From Ruminococcaceae bacterium UBA7127 (lineage in GTDB: Bacteria; Bacillota; Clostridia; Oscillospirales; Acutalibacteraceae), in NCBI GenBank assembly GCA_002493005.1, contig DKXL01000058.1, positions 1-54,635 on the forward strand: DNA of 54,635 nucleotides. The letters are read 5' to 3'. Position 1 is the first letter of the stretch. Every line of letters begins with the position of its first letter. The position numbers were made by a program, and so were the translations under genes. Of the stretch, positions 14,541-23,237 are shown piece by piece. The notes beneath the pieces are model-generated. The model had not been told where the DNA came from, did no database searches, and saw only the letters and a program-made list of their open reading frames with translations.

Positions 14541-16679
14541 ATGTCTAAGTTAATAAAATTACCCAACGAACTTAATGACTGGAAAGTAAAGTCACTTGTA
14601 AACTCAGAAAAAGACACCGCGATTTATAAAGTAAGCAAAAAGGATTTTGACGGTACAATAAAAAATGGTATTCTAAGACACATTACCGGTGCTGAAAATG
14701 AGGATATAAATTTTTTGAGTGATGAGGCTTCCTTTTTGGAGTCGCTTATTGAAAGCGGCGAAAGCTTTATTTACTCTGATGTATTGGTTACAAATGCTGA
14801 TTCTGATAAAAAGTGTAACTTTTATCTGATTACAGAGGATTTAAAGCCGCTTTCTGAAATTATGAAGCAGAAAAACTTTAGTGAAAGTGAGATTGTTGAT
14901 TTTGGTATTCAGTTAAGTGAAATACTTGAAATGCTTGAATATAAGAATATTTATCACGGCAATATTACACCTGATAATATTTATATTACCGGTGATGGAA
15001 AGTATAAACTCGGCGGCTTCTCTGATTTTGAAGGTACAATCAGCGACCTTTCTTTTGCTGCACCTGAGATTTATCATAAAGAGTCCCCTGACTTTACAAC
15101 CGATATTTACTCATTGGGCTTGATTATGTATGCGATGAGCAACAATAACAAGATTCCGTTTGAAAGCGATAATTATGGCAAGCAAAGCTCTATTGAGGAC
15201 AGGCTTTCGGGCAAAGCTGTTACTGCTCCTGCAAACGGCAGTGAAAAATTAAAGAGTGTTATTGTTATTGCTTGTCAGCCAAACAATGCTAATCGCTGGA
15301 AAAATGCCGGCAACATCAAGAATGCACTTACATCAATTAAAAGTGAGCTTAATGACGCTGTTTCTTCGCCGAGTGCCCCAATTATTGCACCCGAAGCTAC
15401 TGACTTTAGTGACAATGTTTTTGAAGAATACGAATATGAGAAGTTTGAAGAAACAATACCTGACAAGGAGCCGTCAGATGATTTTGTTGCTGACAAACAG
15501 TATAATGTTACTGAATCACCGGAAGAAAAAATTGCTGATGAACCTATCACCTTAGAAAACAATATTACTAAAATTGATGCTGCTCCTGCTGAAGAAATTG
15601 CAGACTGTAAAGTTGTACAAGACGAAAACATTATTGCAAATGACAGTTCTTCAACCGAGTCGGGGGGCTCAAAAACGTTTGAGCCTATAACTGATGAAAA
15701 TGTCTTTGATGAGTATGCGGCTGATAGGAAAGCCAAGTCATTCAAAAAAATTGCAGAAGAAAAAGATTACGGCAACTATTTTGATGATGATAATGATTTA
15801 AAGTCTGATATAAAGTCAAGCTCTGAAAAAACACCACAGAATAAATTTGAAGATGTACAGTCCAAGGACAAAATTATAAAATTTAAAAATGACGGTTTTG
15901 AGGGCAATAACGATTTTGATTCCGATTACGATGATGATGAAAATGAAAATAACGGCAAAGGCAAAGCAAAGATCGCTGTTATTATAGTTTGTATCATCGT
16001 TGCTCTTGCAGCCCTTTGTGTAGGCGGATACTTTGCGCTGAATTATTTTAATAATCAGCAAAATACTCCAAAGGAAACTACTGTTCCGACAACTGAGGTT
16101 GTGACCACAGTTCAGCCTACTACGGTTGCTCCTACTACTAAAGAAGTGACTACTGCTCCTGTAAGTGCAAATGTAGTTCCTGTTGTGGGATATGGCTACA
16201 GTTACGGAAAAGAGCTTTTGGAGGCAGAAGGCTTTACCGTTGAGATAAGTGAATACCGTGACAGCTATTATTATGAAGAAGGATATATCATTGAACAATC
16301 CCCTGAGGGCGATACCTCAGCTAAAAAAGGCTCCGTTGTCAAGCTGGTTGTTTCAAGCGGACTTATTGAAGAAGAAACTGAGCCTGTAACCGATTCGCCT
16401 GTGGCTGACAGTTCATACCTTTTTCCTAACAGCGATTCTTCATATTTGAGTTATGACCAGGTTCATTCGCTTTCAGACTCTGATTTACAGCTTGCAATTA
16501 ACGAGATTTATGCGCGAAACGGCAGAATATTTGCTGATCCGTATCTTTCATCTTACTTTAACTCTAAGTCCTGGTATAATGGGATTTACACTGCTGAAGA
16601 ATTTGACCAAAATGTCACTTTTAACATATATGAGCAGAAAAACCTTGATCTTTTGATTGACGAAAGAGCTACCAGATAA
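14541..16679 (+). CDS. Transmembrane pseudokinase with PASTA and YARHG domains
   Basis: A 712-residue protein. Residues ~1-270 have the fold pattern of a Hanks-type Ser/Thr kinase, but key residues are lost: the catalytic HRD is YHGN (in NIYHGNITPDNIYI), the DFG position reads LGGFSDF, and no glycine-rich loop or VAIK lysine is evident. Residues ~270-470 are an acidic, low-complexity cytoplasmic linker. A single helix follows (KIAVIIVCIIVALAALCVGG), then a Thr/Pro-rich stalk, one PASTA repeat (VVPVVGYGYSYGKELLEAEG...) and a C-terminal YARHG domain (YARNGRIFADPYLSSYF, SKSWYNG). The likely role is sensing cell wall material and scaffolding rather than phosphorylating. RBS AAGGAG. The GT-C-like gene follows 26 nt later. 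Confidence 0.85.
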   Translation: MSKLIKLPNELNDWKVKSLVNSEKDTAIYKVSKKDFDGTIKNGILRHITGAENEDINFLSDEASFLESLIESGESFIYSDVLVTNADSDKKCNFYLITEDLKPLSEIMKQKNFSESEIVDFGIQLSEILEMLEYKNIYHGNITPDNIYITGDGKYKLGGFSDFEGTISDLSFAAPEIYHKESPDFTTDIYSLGLIMYAMSNNNKIPFESDNYGKQSSIEDRLSGKAVTAPANGSEKLKSVIVIACQPNNANRWKNAGNIKNALTSIKSELNDAVSSPSAPIIAPEATDFSDNVFEEYEYEKFEETIPDKEPSDDFVADKQYNVTESPEEKIADEPITLENNITKIDAAPAEEIADCKVVQDENIIANDSSSTESGGSKTFEPITDENVFDEYAADRKAKSFKKIAEEKDYGNYFDDDNDLKSDIKSSSEKTPQNKFEDVQSKDKIIKFKNDGFEGNNDFDSDYDDDENENNGKGKAKIAVIIVCIIVALAALCVGGYFALNYFNNQQNTPKETTVPTTEVVTTVQPTTVAPTTKEVTTAPVSANVVPVVGYGYSYGKELLEAEGFTVEISEYRDSYYYEEGYIIEQSPEGDTSAKKGSVVKLVVSSGLIEEETEPVTDSPVADSSYLFPNSDSSYLSYDQVHSLSDSDLQLAINEIYARNGRIFADPYLSSYFNSKSWYNGIYTAEEFDQNVTFNIYEQKNLDLLIDERATR

Positions 16680-16705
16680 TAATACAGTTTTGGGAGTATT
16701 TGTAA

Positions 16706-18421
16706 ATGAAAGAAAAAGTATTAAAAATACTAAAAAGTAATCTTTTATTTGCTGTGATAATTAATGCTGCTGTAATGTTTGTATGTATTGCATTTTTTTC
16801 GTTTTCGTATGACAGCCCTGATGACTTTTATAATTCACTTTATATTTGTCAGAATCAATATTATTACAGCTTTGAGATTAACTATATTCTTGCCACAATA
16901 GTTGGAATGGCACAATTTATTCTGCCCGGGTTCAACTGCTTTGTGCTTGCACAGGTTTTGCTTTCGTGTGGTGCGTTCACTACAATTTCATATGTATTTG
17001 CTGATAAGTTCAGCAAACGTAAATCGCTGTTTTTAACACTTATTATCAACATTTTATTTGCGCTCGATCACTATGCAAATATTTTGAGCAGTAAAACCGC
17101 AGCTTTGCTTATAGCCGCCGGCTTTTTGCTCGCACTTAATGCTATCAGAAACAAATGTTACAACCTGCCGTTTTGGATTGGGCTTTTAGAAATTTTATTT
17201 GGTTCATTCTTTTGCTTTGAATATTTTTGGGTCGGTTTGGCGTTTGCTGTTGCTTTCTTCTTTGGCGATATGATTTCTAAAAGAAAATATAAACTGCCGT
17301 TTCGCAAGTTTTTTTGGTACTTTAGACCGTTTTTACTTGTATTTGTATTTATTTTCCTGCTTGGAGCAGGGGCGCAATTCTACTCATATTCAGTAAATAA
17401 TTCATCTTTTGAAACTGCGAATTATTATGAATATGCAAAGCTATCCGACAGTATCAGCAAATATCCCCTTCCCGACTATTCAAAATACTCTGAGGAGTTT
17501 AAGACTGTAGGTATTGATTCATCAAACGACTATGATATGTTAAAAAGCGGATATTATGACGCTGATAAGTTTTTGAATAACGATGCACTTAAACTTGTAA
17601 ACCAAATCCAAAGTAATGAACACAGCTATAATGTATTTACAGAAATCAGCAATATATCATACGATATTTGGAACCATATTATTTCATTTGACAGTATCGC
17701 TTACTTTATCACCGCCTATTTAATTATTTCTGTTCTATATATTATTTTTCAGAAAAAACGGTTCGCGTTCTTCCCTATTTTCTTCCTGATAATTGCATTT
17801 TGCTCAAATTTATACATAAGATATACTCTCGACAGCTATGCTTATGACTTTTACGGAATTTGGCTTATGATGCTGGTTTATTTGATATATTCATTTGATT
17901 TTGAACATATCAAAGAAAACTCTAAGCTGTTTTTGCAGCATCAATTCAAAACATCGGTTATTCTTTGGAGCTCAGTGTTTGTAGTAACGCTCATTTCGTA
18001 CAGTTTTGTTTATCAGTCAGGTACTCACCAAACAAGCGGTTCAAAGCCGAGCACTCTATATACTGAGATTAACAGACATCCAGAACGTTATTATGTGCTT
18101 GATCCTATTTCTGCTCAGGAGTATCTCTCCAAATGTGATAACTATACTCACCCGCTGTGGGGATTCAAAAAAGGTTTTATTGACAATATAGACGGCTTTG
18201 GTTATTTTCACCGTCAGGATCAGCTTGTAAAACGTAATTTACCTACCAACATTTATGAGGCAATTTTGACAAACAAAAATATTTATGTTGTTGATAATAA
18301 TATAGTATTTAAAAAAGAAAAATACTTTAACGAATATTATGTTGATGAGGACAAATATGCGGCATATACAGAGGTAAAAGAAATCAACGGATTTAAGATT
18401 TATCATTTAGTAACTGAATAA
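16706..18421 (+). CDS. Polytopic membrane protein, GT-C glycosyltransferase-like
   Basis: 571 residues with about ten hydrophobic segments across residues 12-440 and a soluble C-terminal ~130 residues. An acidic SYDSPDDFYNS motif follows the first helix, the place where GT-C (GtrII/PMT-like) lipid-linked sugar transferases carry catalytic aspartates; this is the only hint of function. A large loop after the seventh helix (~residues 230-320) is Tyr/Ser/Asp-rich. GGGAG lies before ATG 16706, 26 nt after the pseudokinase, so both are probably cotranscribed. I cannot assign a family with certainty. Confidence 0.6.
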   Translation: MKEKVLKILKSNLLFAVIINAAVMFVCIAFFSFSYDSPDDFYNSLYICQNQYYYSFEINYILATIVGMAQFILPGFNCFVLAQVLLSCGAFTTISYVFADKFSKRKSLFLTLIINILFALDHYANILSSKTAALLIAAGFLLALNAIRNKCYNLPFWIGLLEILFGSFFCFEYFWVGLAFAVAFFFGDMISKRKYKLPFRKFFWYFRPFLLVFVFIFLLGAGAQFYSYSVNNSSFETANYYEYAKLSDSISKYPLPDYSKYSEEFKTVGIDSSNDYDMLKSGYYDADKFLNNDALKLVNQIQSNEHSYNVFTEISNISYDIWNHIISFDSIAYFITAYLIISVLYIIFQKKRFAFFPIFFLIIAFCSNLYIRYTLDSYAYDFYGIWLMMLVYLIYSFDFEHIKENSKLFLQHQFKTSVILWSSVFVVTLISYSFVYQSGTHQTSGSKPSTLYTEINRHPERYYVLDPISAQEYLSKCDNYTHPLWGFKKGFIDNIDGFGYFHRQDQLVKRNLPTNIYEAILTNKNIYVVDNNIVFKKEKYFNEYYVDEDKYAAYTEVKEINGFKIYHLVTE

Positions 18422-18431
18422 CCAAAATACT

Positions 18432-18468
18432 AAAGAGGATTGAAGCTAAATTAGTTTCAATCCTCTTT
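18432..18468. terminator. Bidirectional terminator overlapping the rluA-type gene's stop codon
   Basis: A 13-bp perfect stem AAAGAGGATTGAA / TTCAATCCTCTTT with an 11-nt loop, ending in T-runs on both strands. The TGA of the minus-strand pseudouridine synthase gene (18459-18457) is part of the stem. Confidence 0.85.
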
Positions 18469-19347
18469 TGGCTTTATAGTAGAATGTCTAATAAGATTAT
18501 TTATGTCGTCAGGCAAGTTGCATTTTACAACAAGCTGTTTGTTAGTGATTGGATGAACAAAGCTAATTTCTCCGCAATGCAAAGCCTGACGGGTTAAAAG
18601 CTCAAGACTGCCGCCGTATAAGTCATCACCGACAAGCGGATGTCCGAGATATGCCATATGACAACGAATCTGATGAGTTCTACCTGTTTCAAGCCACAGC
18701 TCGAGCAAGGAGTAATCATTACAGCTAAAAATCGGCTTATAATGAGTTACTGACGGCATTCCGTCACTGCGCACAACGCGAACCATTTTTGAATCGTCTT
18801 TTAAGTCTATAGGTTGATTTACCGTACCCGGGGTTTCGATTTTTCCCTCACACAGTGCATAATATATTTTGTGTGTAATATTCTTAAGTGCATTTGCGCA
18901 AAATCTATTCTTTGCAATTATTACAAGTCCTGAAGTATCACGGTCAAGCCTGTTCACTGCTCGAAATATGTAATCGTCATCTTTTTGCCGACAATAATAT
19001 GCTACGATATTGGCAAGTGTGTCTGTCTGGTGCTGTTTGACAGGGTGAACGGGCATAAAAGGAGGTTTGTCAACAATTAAAAAGTAATCGTCTTCATAAG
19101 CGATTTTAAGAGTTCCCTCTATCGGCACAATGCTGCTTGTTTCATTGGGAAGATTGATTATAACGTCTTTTCCCTTTTGAACAAAATCAATCGTACGCAA
19201 AATTTTTCCGTCCATCAAAATACCGTTTTTTTCTCGCTTAAGCCGTGTTATTATTCTTGCAGAAAGACCGCATTTATCTCTGAGAAAACGCTGTGCAAGC
19301 ATATTGTCGCAATCATTTGGTACTGTAAAAACAAGTGCTTTAGCCAT
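18457..19347 (-). CDS. RluA family pseudouridine synthase
   Basis: The 296-residue protein isomerises specific uridines in rRNA or tRNA. Residues 1-75 resemble an S4-like RNA-binding domain (GLSARIITRLKREKNGILMDG). The catalytic motif is AVNRLDRDTSGLVIIAKN with the essential Asp, followed by LETGRTHQIRCHMAYLGHPLVGDDLYGG. Target position (RluD- or RluC-like) cannot be told. ATG 19347 overlaps the end of the upstream DUF1294 gene by 8 nt and has TAGGAGC upstream. Confidence 0.93.
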   Translation of the reverse strand: MAKALVFTVPNDCDNMLAQRFLRDKCGLSARIITRLKREKNGILMDGKILRTIDFVQKGKDVIINLPNETSSIVPIEGTLKIAYEDDYFLIVDKPPFMPVHPVKQHQTDTLANIVAYYCRQKDDDYIFRAVNRLDRDTSGLVIIAKNRFCANALKNITHKIYYALCEGKIETPGTVNQPIDLKDDSKMVRVVRSDGMPSVTHYKPIFSCNDYSLLELWLETGRTHQIRCHMAYLGHPLVGDDLYGGSLELLTRQALHCGEISFVHPITNKQLVVKCNLPDDINNLIRHSTIKPKED

Positions 19348-19624
19348 ATAACGCTCCTATGATAAAATATAATACAAAACATTGAGCAACAAATATCAGC
19401 GGAATTCCAAGCATAAACTTAATATGAAGAGTCTTGTGCCTGATAATGAGCATTGTTATGTACATTACCGCGCTTGAGCCGAGTGCAGATAACAACAAAA
19501 GCGTGCTTTCTTTGATTCTACATTTGTGGTTTTTAGCAGCCAACTTGTCATAGACTGTTATGATAACAGCAATCACATTTATTAATAAAAGGTAGATAAT
19601 AAAGGCTATACGTAAAAAATTCAT
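19340..19624 (-). CDS. DUF1294 small membrane protein
   Basis: 94 residues with three hydrophobic segments and the DUF1294 signature: VYDKLAAKNHKCRIKESTLLLLSALGSS, then IRHKTLHIKFMLGIP. Function unknown. It overlaps the pseudouridine synthase gene downstream by 8 nt. Its start at 19624 is only 23 nt from the divergent GHL10 gene start, so promoters for one or both must lie inside the neighbouring coding sequence. Confidence 0.85.
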   Translation of the reverse strand: MNFLRIAFIIYLLLINVIAVIITVYDKLAAKNHKCRIKESTLLLLSALGSSAVMYITMLIIRHKTLHIKFMLGIPLIFVAQCFVLYFIIGALYG

Positions 19625-19647
19625 ATTTGCTCCAAAGGATGATGATT

Positions 19648-20868
19648 TTGAAAATCCGCAAAACTATCCCAATGATTGCTTCGCTTATAATTATGCTTGC
19701 ATTGATTGCAGTCAGTTCTTCGCTGAGTGAAAATGCACCGACTGAAAGCACCATAAATGATAAATCGGTCGCAGTAAATTCTACAGTTGATGAAGTAAAA
19801 GATTATGAAATGCGCGGTGTGTGGGTTTCATATATGGAGCTTTCTATGGAAAATGAAAGTGATAAAAGCGAATATGCTTTTAGAAGTAAGTTCAGTGCCA
19901 TTGCTCAAAAATGTAAAAAACTTGGTTTTAATACGCTGATTGTACAGGTAAGACCGTTTTGCGATGCACTGTATAATTCAAAATATTTTCCCTACTCTCA
20001 TATATTAACAGGCGTTCAGGGGAAAAATCCAAATTATGACGCGTTGAATATTATGTGTGAAATCTGCAAGCAAAAAGAACTATACATACACGCATGGGTG
20101 AATCCGTACAGAATTTCAAGCAATGATACTCCTGATAAGTTATCGGATAACAATCCGTATGTTAAGAACAAAAGTTTAGGGTTGAAAGCCGATAACGGCA
20201 TATATTTGGATCCTTCAAAAAAAGATGCAAGAAAACTGATAACAGACGGTGTAGTTGAAATCGTAAAAAATTATGACGTTGACGGGATTCAGTTTGATGA
20301 TTACTTTTATCCTACACAGGATGAAGATTTTGACAAAAAATCATATGATGCATACGTCAAAAGCTGCTCAAAAAACGCCCCGATGGGTATCTATAACTGG
20401 AGGATTGCCAATGTTAATATGTTGGTTTGTGAAACCTACAGATCCATTCATCAGGTAAACGACAATGTGGATTTTGGCATTTCACCTCAAGGAAATCTTG
20501 AGAACAACTATAATTTGTATGCTGATGTAAAATCATGGTGCACATGCAGAAGATTTGTAGATTACATATGTCCTCAAATATATTTTAGCCTTGATAATCC
20601 GGCGTTAAGTTTTGAAGATTCCTTAAACGAATGGCTGCAAATGGAATATGACGAGAATGTAAAGCTATACATTGGACTTGCAGGATATAAAGCCGGAAGT
20701 GAAGATGACAGCGGAACTTGGCTTGAACAAAATGATATTCTTGCAAAGGAATACAACATTCTTAAGCAAAATGATAAAGTCAAGGGCTTTATGCTATATA
20801 GCTATTCAAGTCTTGATAACGACAAAACAAAGGCTGAAATAAAAAACTTATGTGATGCCTTAGATTAA
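19648..20868 (+). CDS. Secreted GHL10-type family 10-like glycosyl hydrolase (DUF187)
   Basis: 406 residues with a signal peptide or N-terminal anchor (MKIRKTIPMIASLIIMLALI) and the GHL10/YngK TIM-barrel pattern: YEMRGVWVSYMEL, GFNTLIVQVRPFCDALYNS, LYIHAWVNPYRIS, DGIQFDDYFYP, DFGISPQGN, YICPQIYFS and IGLAGYKAG. Family members are suggested to act on cell wall or exopolysaccharide glycans. TTG 19648 is preferred because AAAGGA lies 8 nt upstream; the ATGs at 19639 and 19642 fall on or right behind that site. The 3' end overlaps convergent mtaB by 9 nt. Confidence 0.87.
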   Translation: MKIRKTIPMIASLIIMLALIAVSSSLSENAPTESTINDKSVAVNSTVDEVKDYEMRGVWVSYMELSMENESDKSEYAFRSKFSAIAQKCKKLGFNTLIVQVRPFCDALYNSKYFPYSHILTGVQGKNPNYDALNIMCEICKQKELYIHAWVNPYRISSNDTPDKLSDNNPYVKNKSLGLKADNGIYLDPSKKDARKLITDGVVEIVKNYDVDGIQFDDYFYPTQDEDFDKKSYDAYVKSCSKNAPMGIYNWRIANVNMLVCETYRSIHQVNDNVDFGISPQGNLENNYNLYADVKSWCTCRRFVDYICPQIYFSLDNPALSFEDSLNEWLQMEYDENVKLYIGLAGYKAGSEDDSGTWLEQNDILAKEYNILKQNDKVKGFMLYSYSSLDNDKTKAEIKNLCDALD

Positions 20869-22152
20869 TTCGCCGTCACAATAATCGTTATATGAAGCCT
20901 TAATGTAAGCATTCACTATTTGTCCGCACAATTCTATGTTGTCTGAAGCAATATGAATCGGAGTGTAGTTTTTGGTGTATCCCTCAAGATAACCGTGTCT
21001 TAATCGCTCAACAAGTACGCTTTCGCAACGTCCGATTTGGCTTTTTAGAAATTCTGCTCTTGAAATATCAACAACTTCTGCCATTTTCTTTGCTCGTTGC
21101 TCCTTGAGTTGAGGACTGACTTGATTTGGTGCGTCGGCGGCTACAGTACCCTTGCGCTGTGAATAAGGAAAAACATGAACCTTTGCAAATCCAATGGATT
21201 TTACAAAATTCACCGAATTTGCAAAGTCATCGTCGCTTTCACCGGCAAAGCCTACCATTACATCAGTAGTAATCGATGCATTTGAAAACGCATTGCGTAA
21301 ATTTGTGACAATTTGAGCATATTCAGCAGTATCATAGTAACGGTTCATTGCTTTTAGAGTTTTGTCACAACCACTTTGGAGTGACAAATGAAACTGTGGG
21401 CAGAATTTAGACTGAGCGGTAAGACGTGCAATCATTTCATCGTCCATTTGCTCCGGTTCAATTGAACCGAGCCTTACTCGCTCAATTCCGGGAGTATTGC
21501 AAGCACACTCAACTGCATCTGCAAGATTAAAATCTTCGCCCAAACCGTATGCAGACAGATTTATTCCAACAAGGACGACCTCTTTGTATCCGTTGTCAGC
21601 TACGGTTTTGAGTTCAGCTTTGAGATCGTCAAGCTGTTTTGAGCGCACTCTTCCCCTTGCGTACGGTATTATACAGTATGAGCAAAAGCGATTGCAACCA
21701 TCCTCAATTTTAATAAAAGCCCTGGTATGCTCACCGAGAGAAGATACATTTAGAGATTCATATTCTTCATTTTTAATCGGGTGCTCTGTAATGTGAATAT
21801 ACTTTTTATTATCTTCAATATATTTCTGAATTGCAGGAACAAGCTCTGCTCGTTTGGCGTTTCCCAATACAATGTCACAATTAACAAAGTTTTCGTCCCT
21901 GTCGGGAAAAGCCTGCGGCATACAACCGGTTAAAACTATTATGCCGTCAGGATTAGCCCTGCGAACCTTATTGATGACTTTGCGATTTTTGGCATCGCTG
22001 ACAGACGTTACTGTGCAACTGTTAATGATAGTAATATCAGCTTTAATGCTATCATCAGACAGTGTATATCCATTATTTATCATATTCTCTCGCATTGCCT
22101 GTGATTCGTATTGATTCACCTTGCAACCAAGTGTAACTATATTAAAATTCAT
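20860..22152 (-). CDS. mtaB: tRNA t6A37 methylthiotransferase
   Basis: A radical-SAM enzyme converting t6A37 to ms2t6A37 in ANN-decoding tRNAs. 430 residues. The N-terminal UPF0004 domain has three cluster cysteines (LGCKVNQYES, INSCTVTS, LTGCMPQ); the radical-SAM motif is DGCNRFCSYCIIPYARG (CxxxCxxC); a C-terminal TRAM-like region ends at about residue 430. TLGCKVNQYES and the overall order match MtaB (YqeV) rather than MiaB. The start ATG 22152 follows AAAGGATG. Confidence 0.94.
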   Translation of the reverse strand: MNFNIVTLGCKVNQYESQAMRENMINNGYTLSDDSIKADITIINSCTVTSVSDAKNRKVINKVRRANPDGIIVLTGCMPQAFPDRDENFVNCDIVLGNAKRAELVPAIQKYIEDNKKYIHITEHPIKNEEYESLNVSSLGEHTRAFIKIEDGCNRFCSYCIIPYARGRVRSKQLDDLKAELKTVADNGYKEVVLVGINLSAYGLGEDFNLADAVECACNTPGIERVRLGSIEPEQMDDEMIARLTAQSKFCPQFHLSLQSGCDKTLKAMNRYYDTAEYAQIVTNLRNAFSNASITTDVMVGFAGESDDDFANSVNFVKSIGFAKVHVFPYSQRKGTVAADAPNQVSPQLKEQRAKKMAEVVDISRAEFLKSQIGRCESVLVERLRHGYLEGYTKNYTPIHIASDNIELCGQIVNAYIKASYNDYCDGELI

Positions 22153-22210
22153 ATTATTATCATCCTTTTTTAGTCAAAAAGTTGAAAATGCAAAATTTTA
22201 TCATTTTGCC

Positions 22211-22239
22211 TTGATTATGTACTGTGATAGTGTTAATAT
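22211..22239 (+). promoter_or_regulatory. Candidate promoter for the HPr-like gene
   Basis: TTGATT (22211-22216), 17-nt spacer, TAATAT (22234-22239), about 30 nt before the TTG start. Confidence 0.5.
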
Positions 22240-22268
22240 ATAGACATAAAATCTGTGGAGGTGTTTGT

Positions 22269-22508
22269 TTGTTTTCAGTACCGGTTAGCGTGAAAAATAA
22301 AAATGGAATGATTGAAATGTTTGAAGCATTATCTCATTTTCCTAACATCATTATGATGTTAAAAAACGGTGAAAATACTGTTGATGCACATTCGTTGATG
22401 GGATTTTTTGCGATTGATGAAAAACTGCCTATAGAATTGATTTTAGAGTCAGAGCCTGACGATAAATTTAAGCAGGCAATTTCAAAGTTTACTCCGTGCA
22501 TTGCATAA
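22269..22508 (+). CDS. HPr/Crh-like protein lacking the phosphocarrier histidine
   Basis: A 79-residue protein aligning to PTS HPr: SVKNKNGMIEMFEALSHFP covers the active-site strand and helix, MMLKNGENTVDAHSLMGFFAI covers the regulatory-serine region, and LILESEPDDKFKQAISKF is the last strand and helix. The His15 position (normally GxHARPA) is replaced (GMIEMF), so it cannot pass phosphate in the PTS. Ser42 in AHSLMGF corresponds to HPr Ser46, the HPr-kinase site. That combination is the one in Bacillus Crh, a catabolite-repression cofactor. TTG 22269 is chosen because GGAGGTG lies 5 nt upstream. Monocistronic. Confidence 0.7.
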   Translation: MFSVPVSVKNKNGMIEMFEALSHFPNIIMMLKNGENTVDAHSLMGFFAIDEKLPIELILESEPDDKFKQAISKFTPCIA

Positions 22509-22530
22509 ATATTAGCTTACATATTTGTTA

Positions 22531-22556
22531 AGCCCTATGACAGATGTCATAGGGCT
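22531..22556. terminator. Bidirectional terminator between the HPr-like gene and hisE
   Basis: A 12-bp perfect stem AGCCCTATGACA / TGTCATAGGGCT with a 2-nt loop. Stops the + transcript of the HPr-like gene and, read on the minus strand, the his operon. Confidence 0.85.
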
Positions 22557-22567
22557 TTGTTGCGCAA

Positions 22568-22900
22568 TTAAGAATTTTTGTCAACAATATGAAATGTTTT
22601 TAAATTCCCTGTTTTTTCACTACGCTTTGACAGCTCGGCAAGTACATCCTCAAGCGGTATTCCCTGATTTACCATCATAACAGTCAGATGATAAATCAAA
22701 TCGGCAATCTCATATACAGTTTCAGCATTATCGTTGTTTTTAGCTGCGATAATAGTTTCACTGCACTCCTCGCCTACCTTCTTTAAAATCTTGTCGAGTC
22801 CTTTGTCAAGAAGATAGCAAGTGTAAGAGCCTTCCTTGGGGTTATCACGTCTGTTTTCTACTGTTGCATATAATGCTGCAAGCACTTCTCTGTCGTTCAT
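22568..22900 (-). CDS. hisE: Phosphoribosyl-ATP pyrophosphatase
   Basis: Hydrolyses PR-ATP to PR-AMP and pyrophosphate (step 2). 110 residues, all-alpha MazG-like fold, with VGEECSETIIAAKN and EIADLIYHLTVMM carrying the metal-binding acidic residues. The last gene of the his operon, 13 nt after hisI. HisI and HisE are separate proteins here rather than a HisIE fusion. Confidence 0.95.
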   Translation of the reverse strand: MNDREVLAALYATVENRRDNPKEGSYTCYLLDKGLDKILKKVGEECSETIIAAKNNDNAETVYEIADLIYHLTVMMVNQGIPLEDVLAELSKRSEKTGNLKTFHIVDKNS

Positions 22901-22913
22901 ATCTGTATACCTC

Positions 22914-23228
22914 TTATTTTAATTTTTTAAAAAAGCAGGAATGGTTTCCTGTGTGGCAGGCGGCGCCTGTTTGTTCGACTGTAATAAGCAAAGTATCGTC
23001 GTCACAATCAGAAAAAATATCAATTACCTTTTGAAGATGTCCCGATGTTGCGCCCTTATTCCAAAGCTCCTGTCTGCTTCTCGACCAAAACCAAGTATAA
23101 CCTGTTTCAAAGGTTTTTTGCATACTCTCTCTGTTCATATAGGCAAGCATAAGAACTTCGCCTGTTGACTTTTCCTGTATGATTGCAGGAATAAGCTCAG
23201 ATTTTGCAAAATATTTATCTAAATCCAT
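22914..23228 (-). CDS. hisI: Phosphoribosyl-AMP cyclohydrolase
   Basis: Opens the adenine ring of PR-AMP (step 3). 104 residues with LMLAYMNRESMQKTFETGY, WSRSRQELWNKGATSGH and the zinc/magnesium site DCDDDTLLITVEQTGAACHT followed by NHSCF. The start ATG 23228 follows AAGGTGA, 9 nt after hisA. Confidence 0.96.
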   Translation of the reverse strand: MDLDKYFAKSELIPAIIQEKSTGEVLMLAYMNRESMQKTFETGYTWFWSRSRQELWNKGATSGHLQKVIDIFSDCDDDTLLITVEQTGAACHTGNHSCFFKKLK

Positions 23229-23237
23229 AGTTTCACC

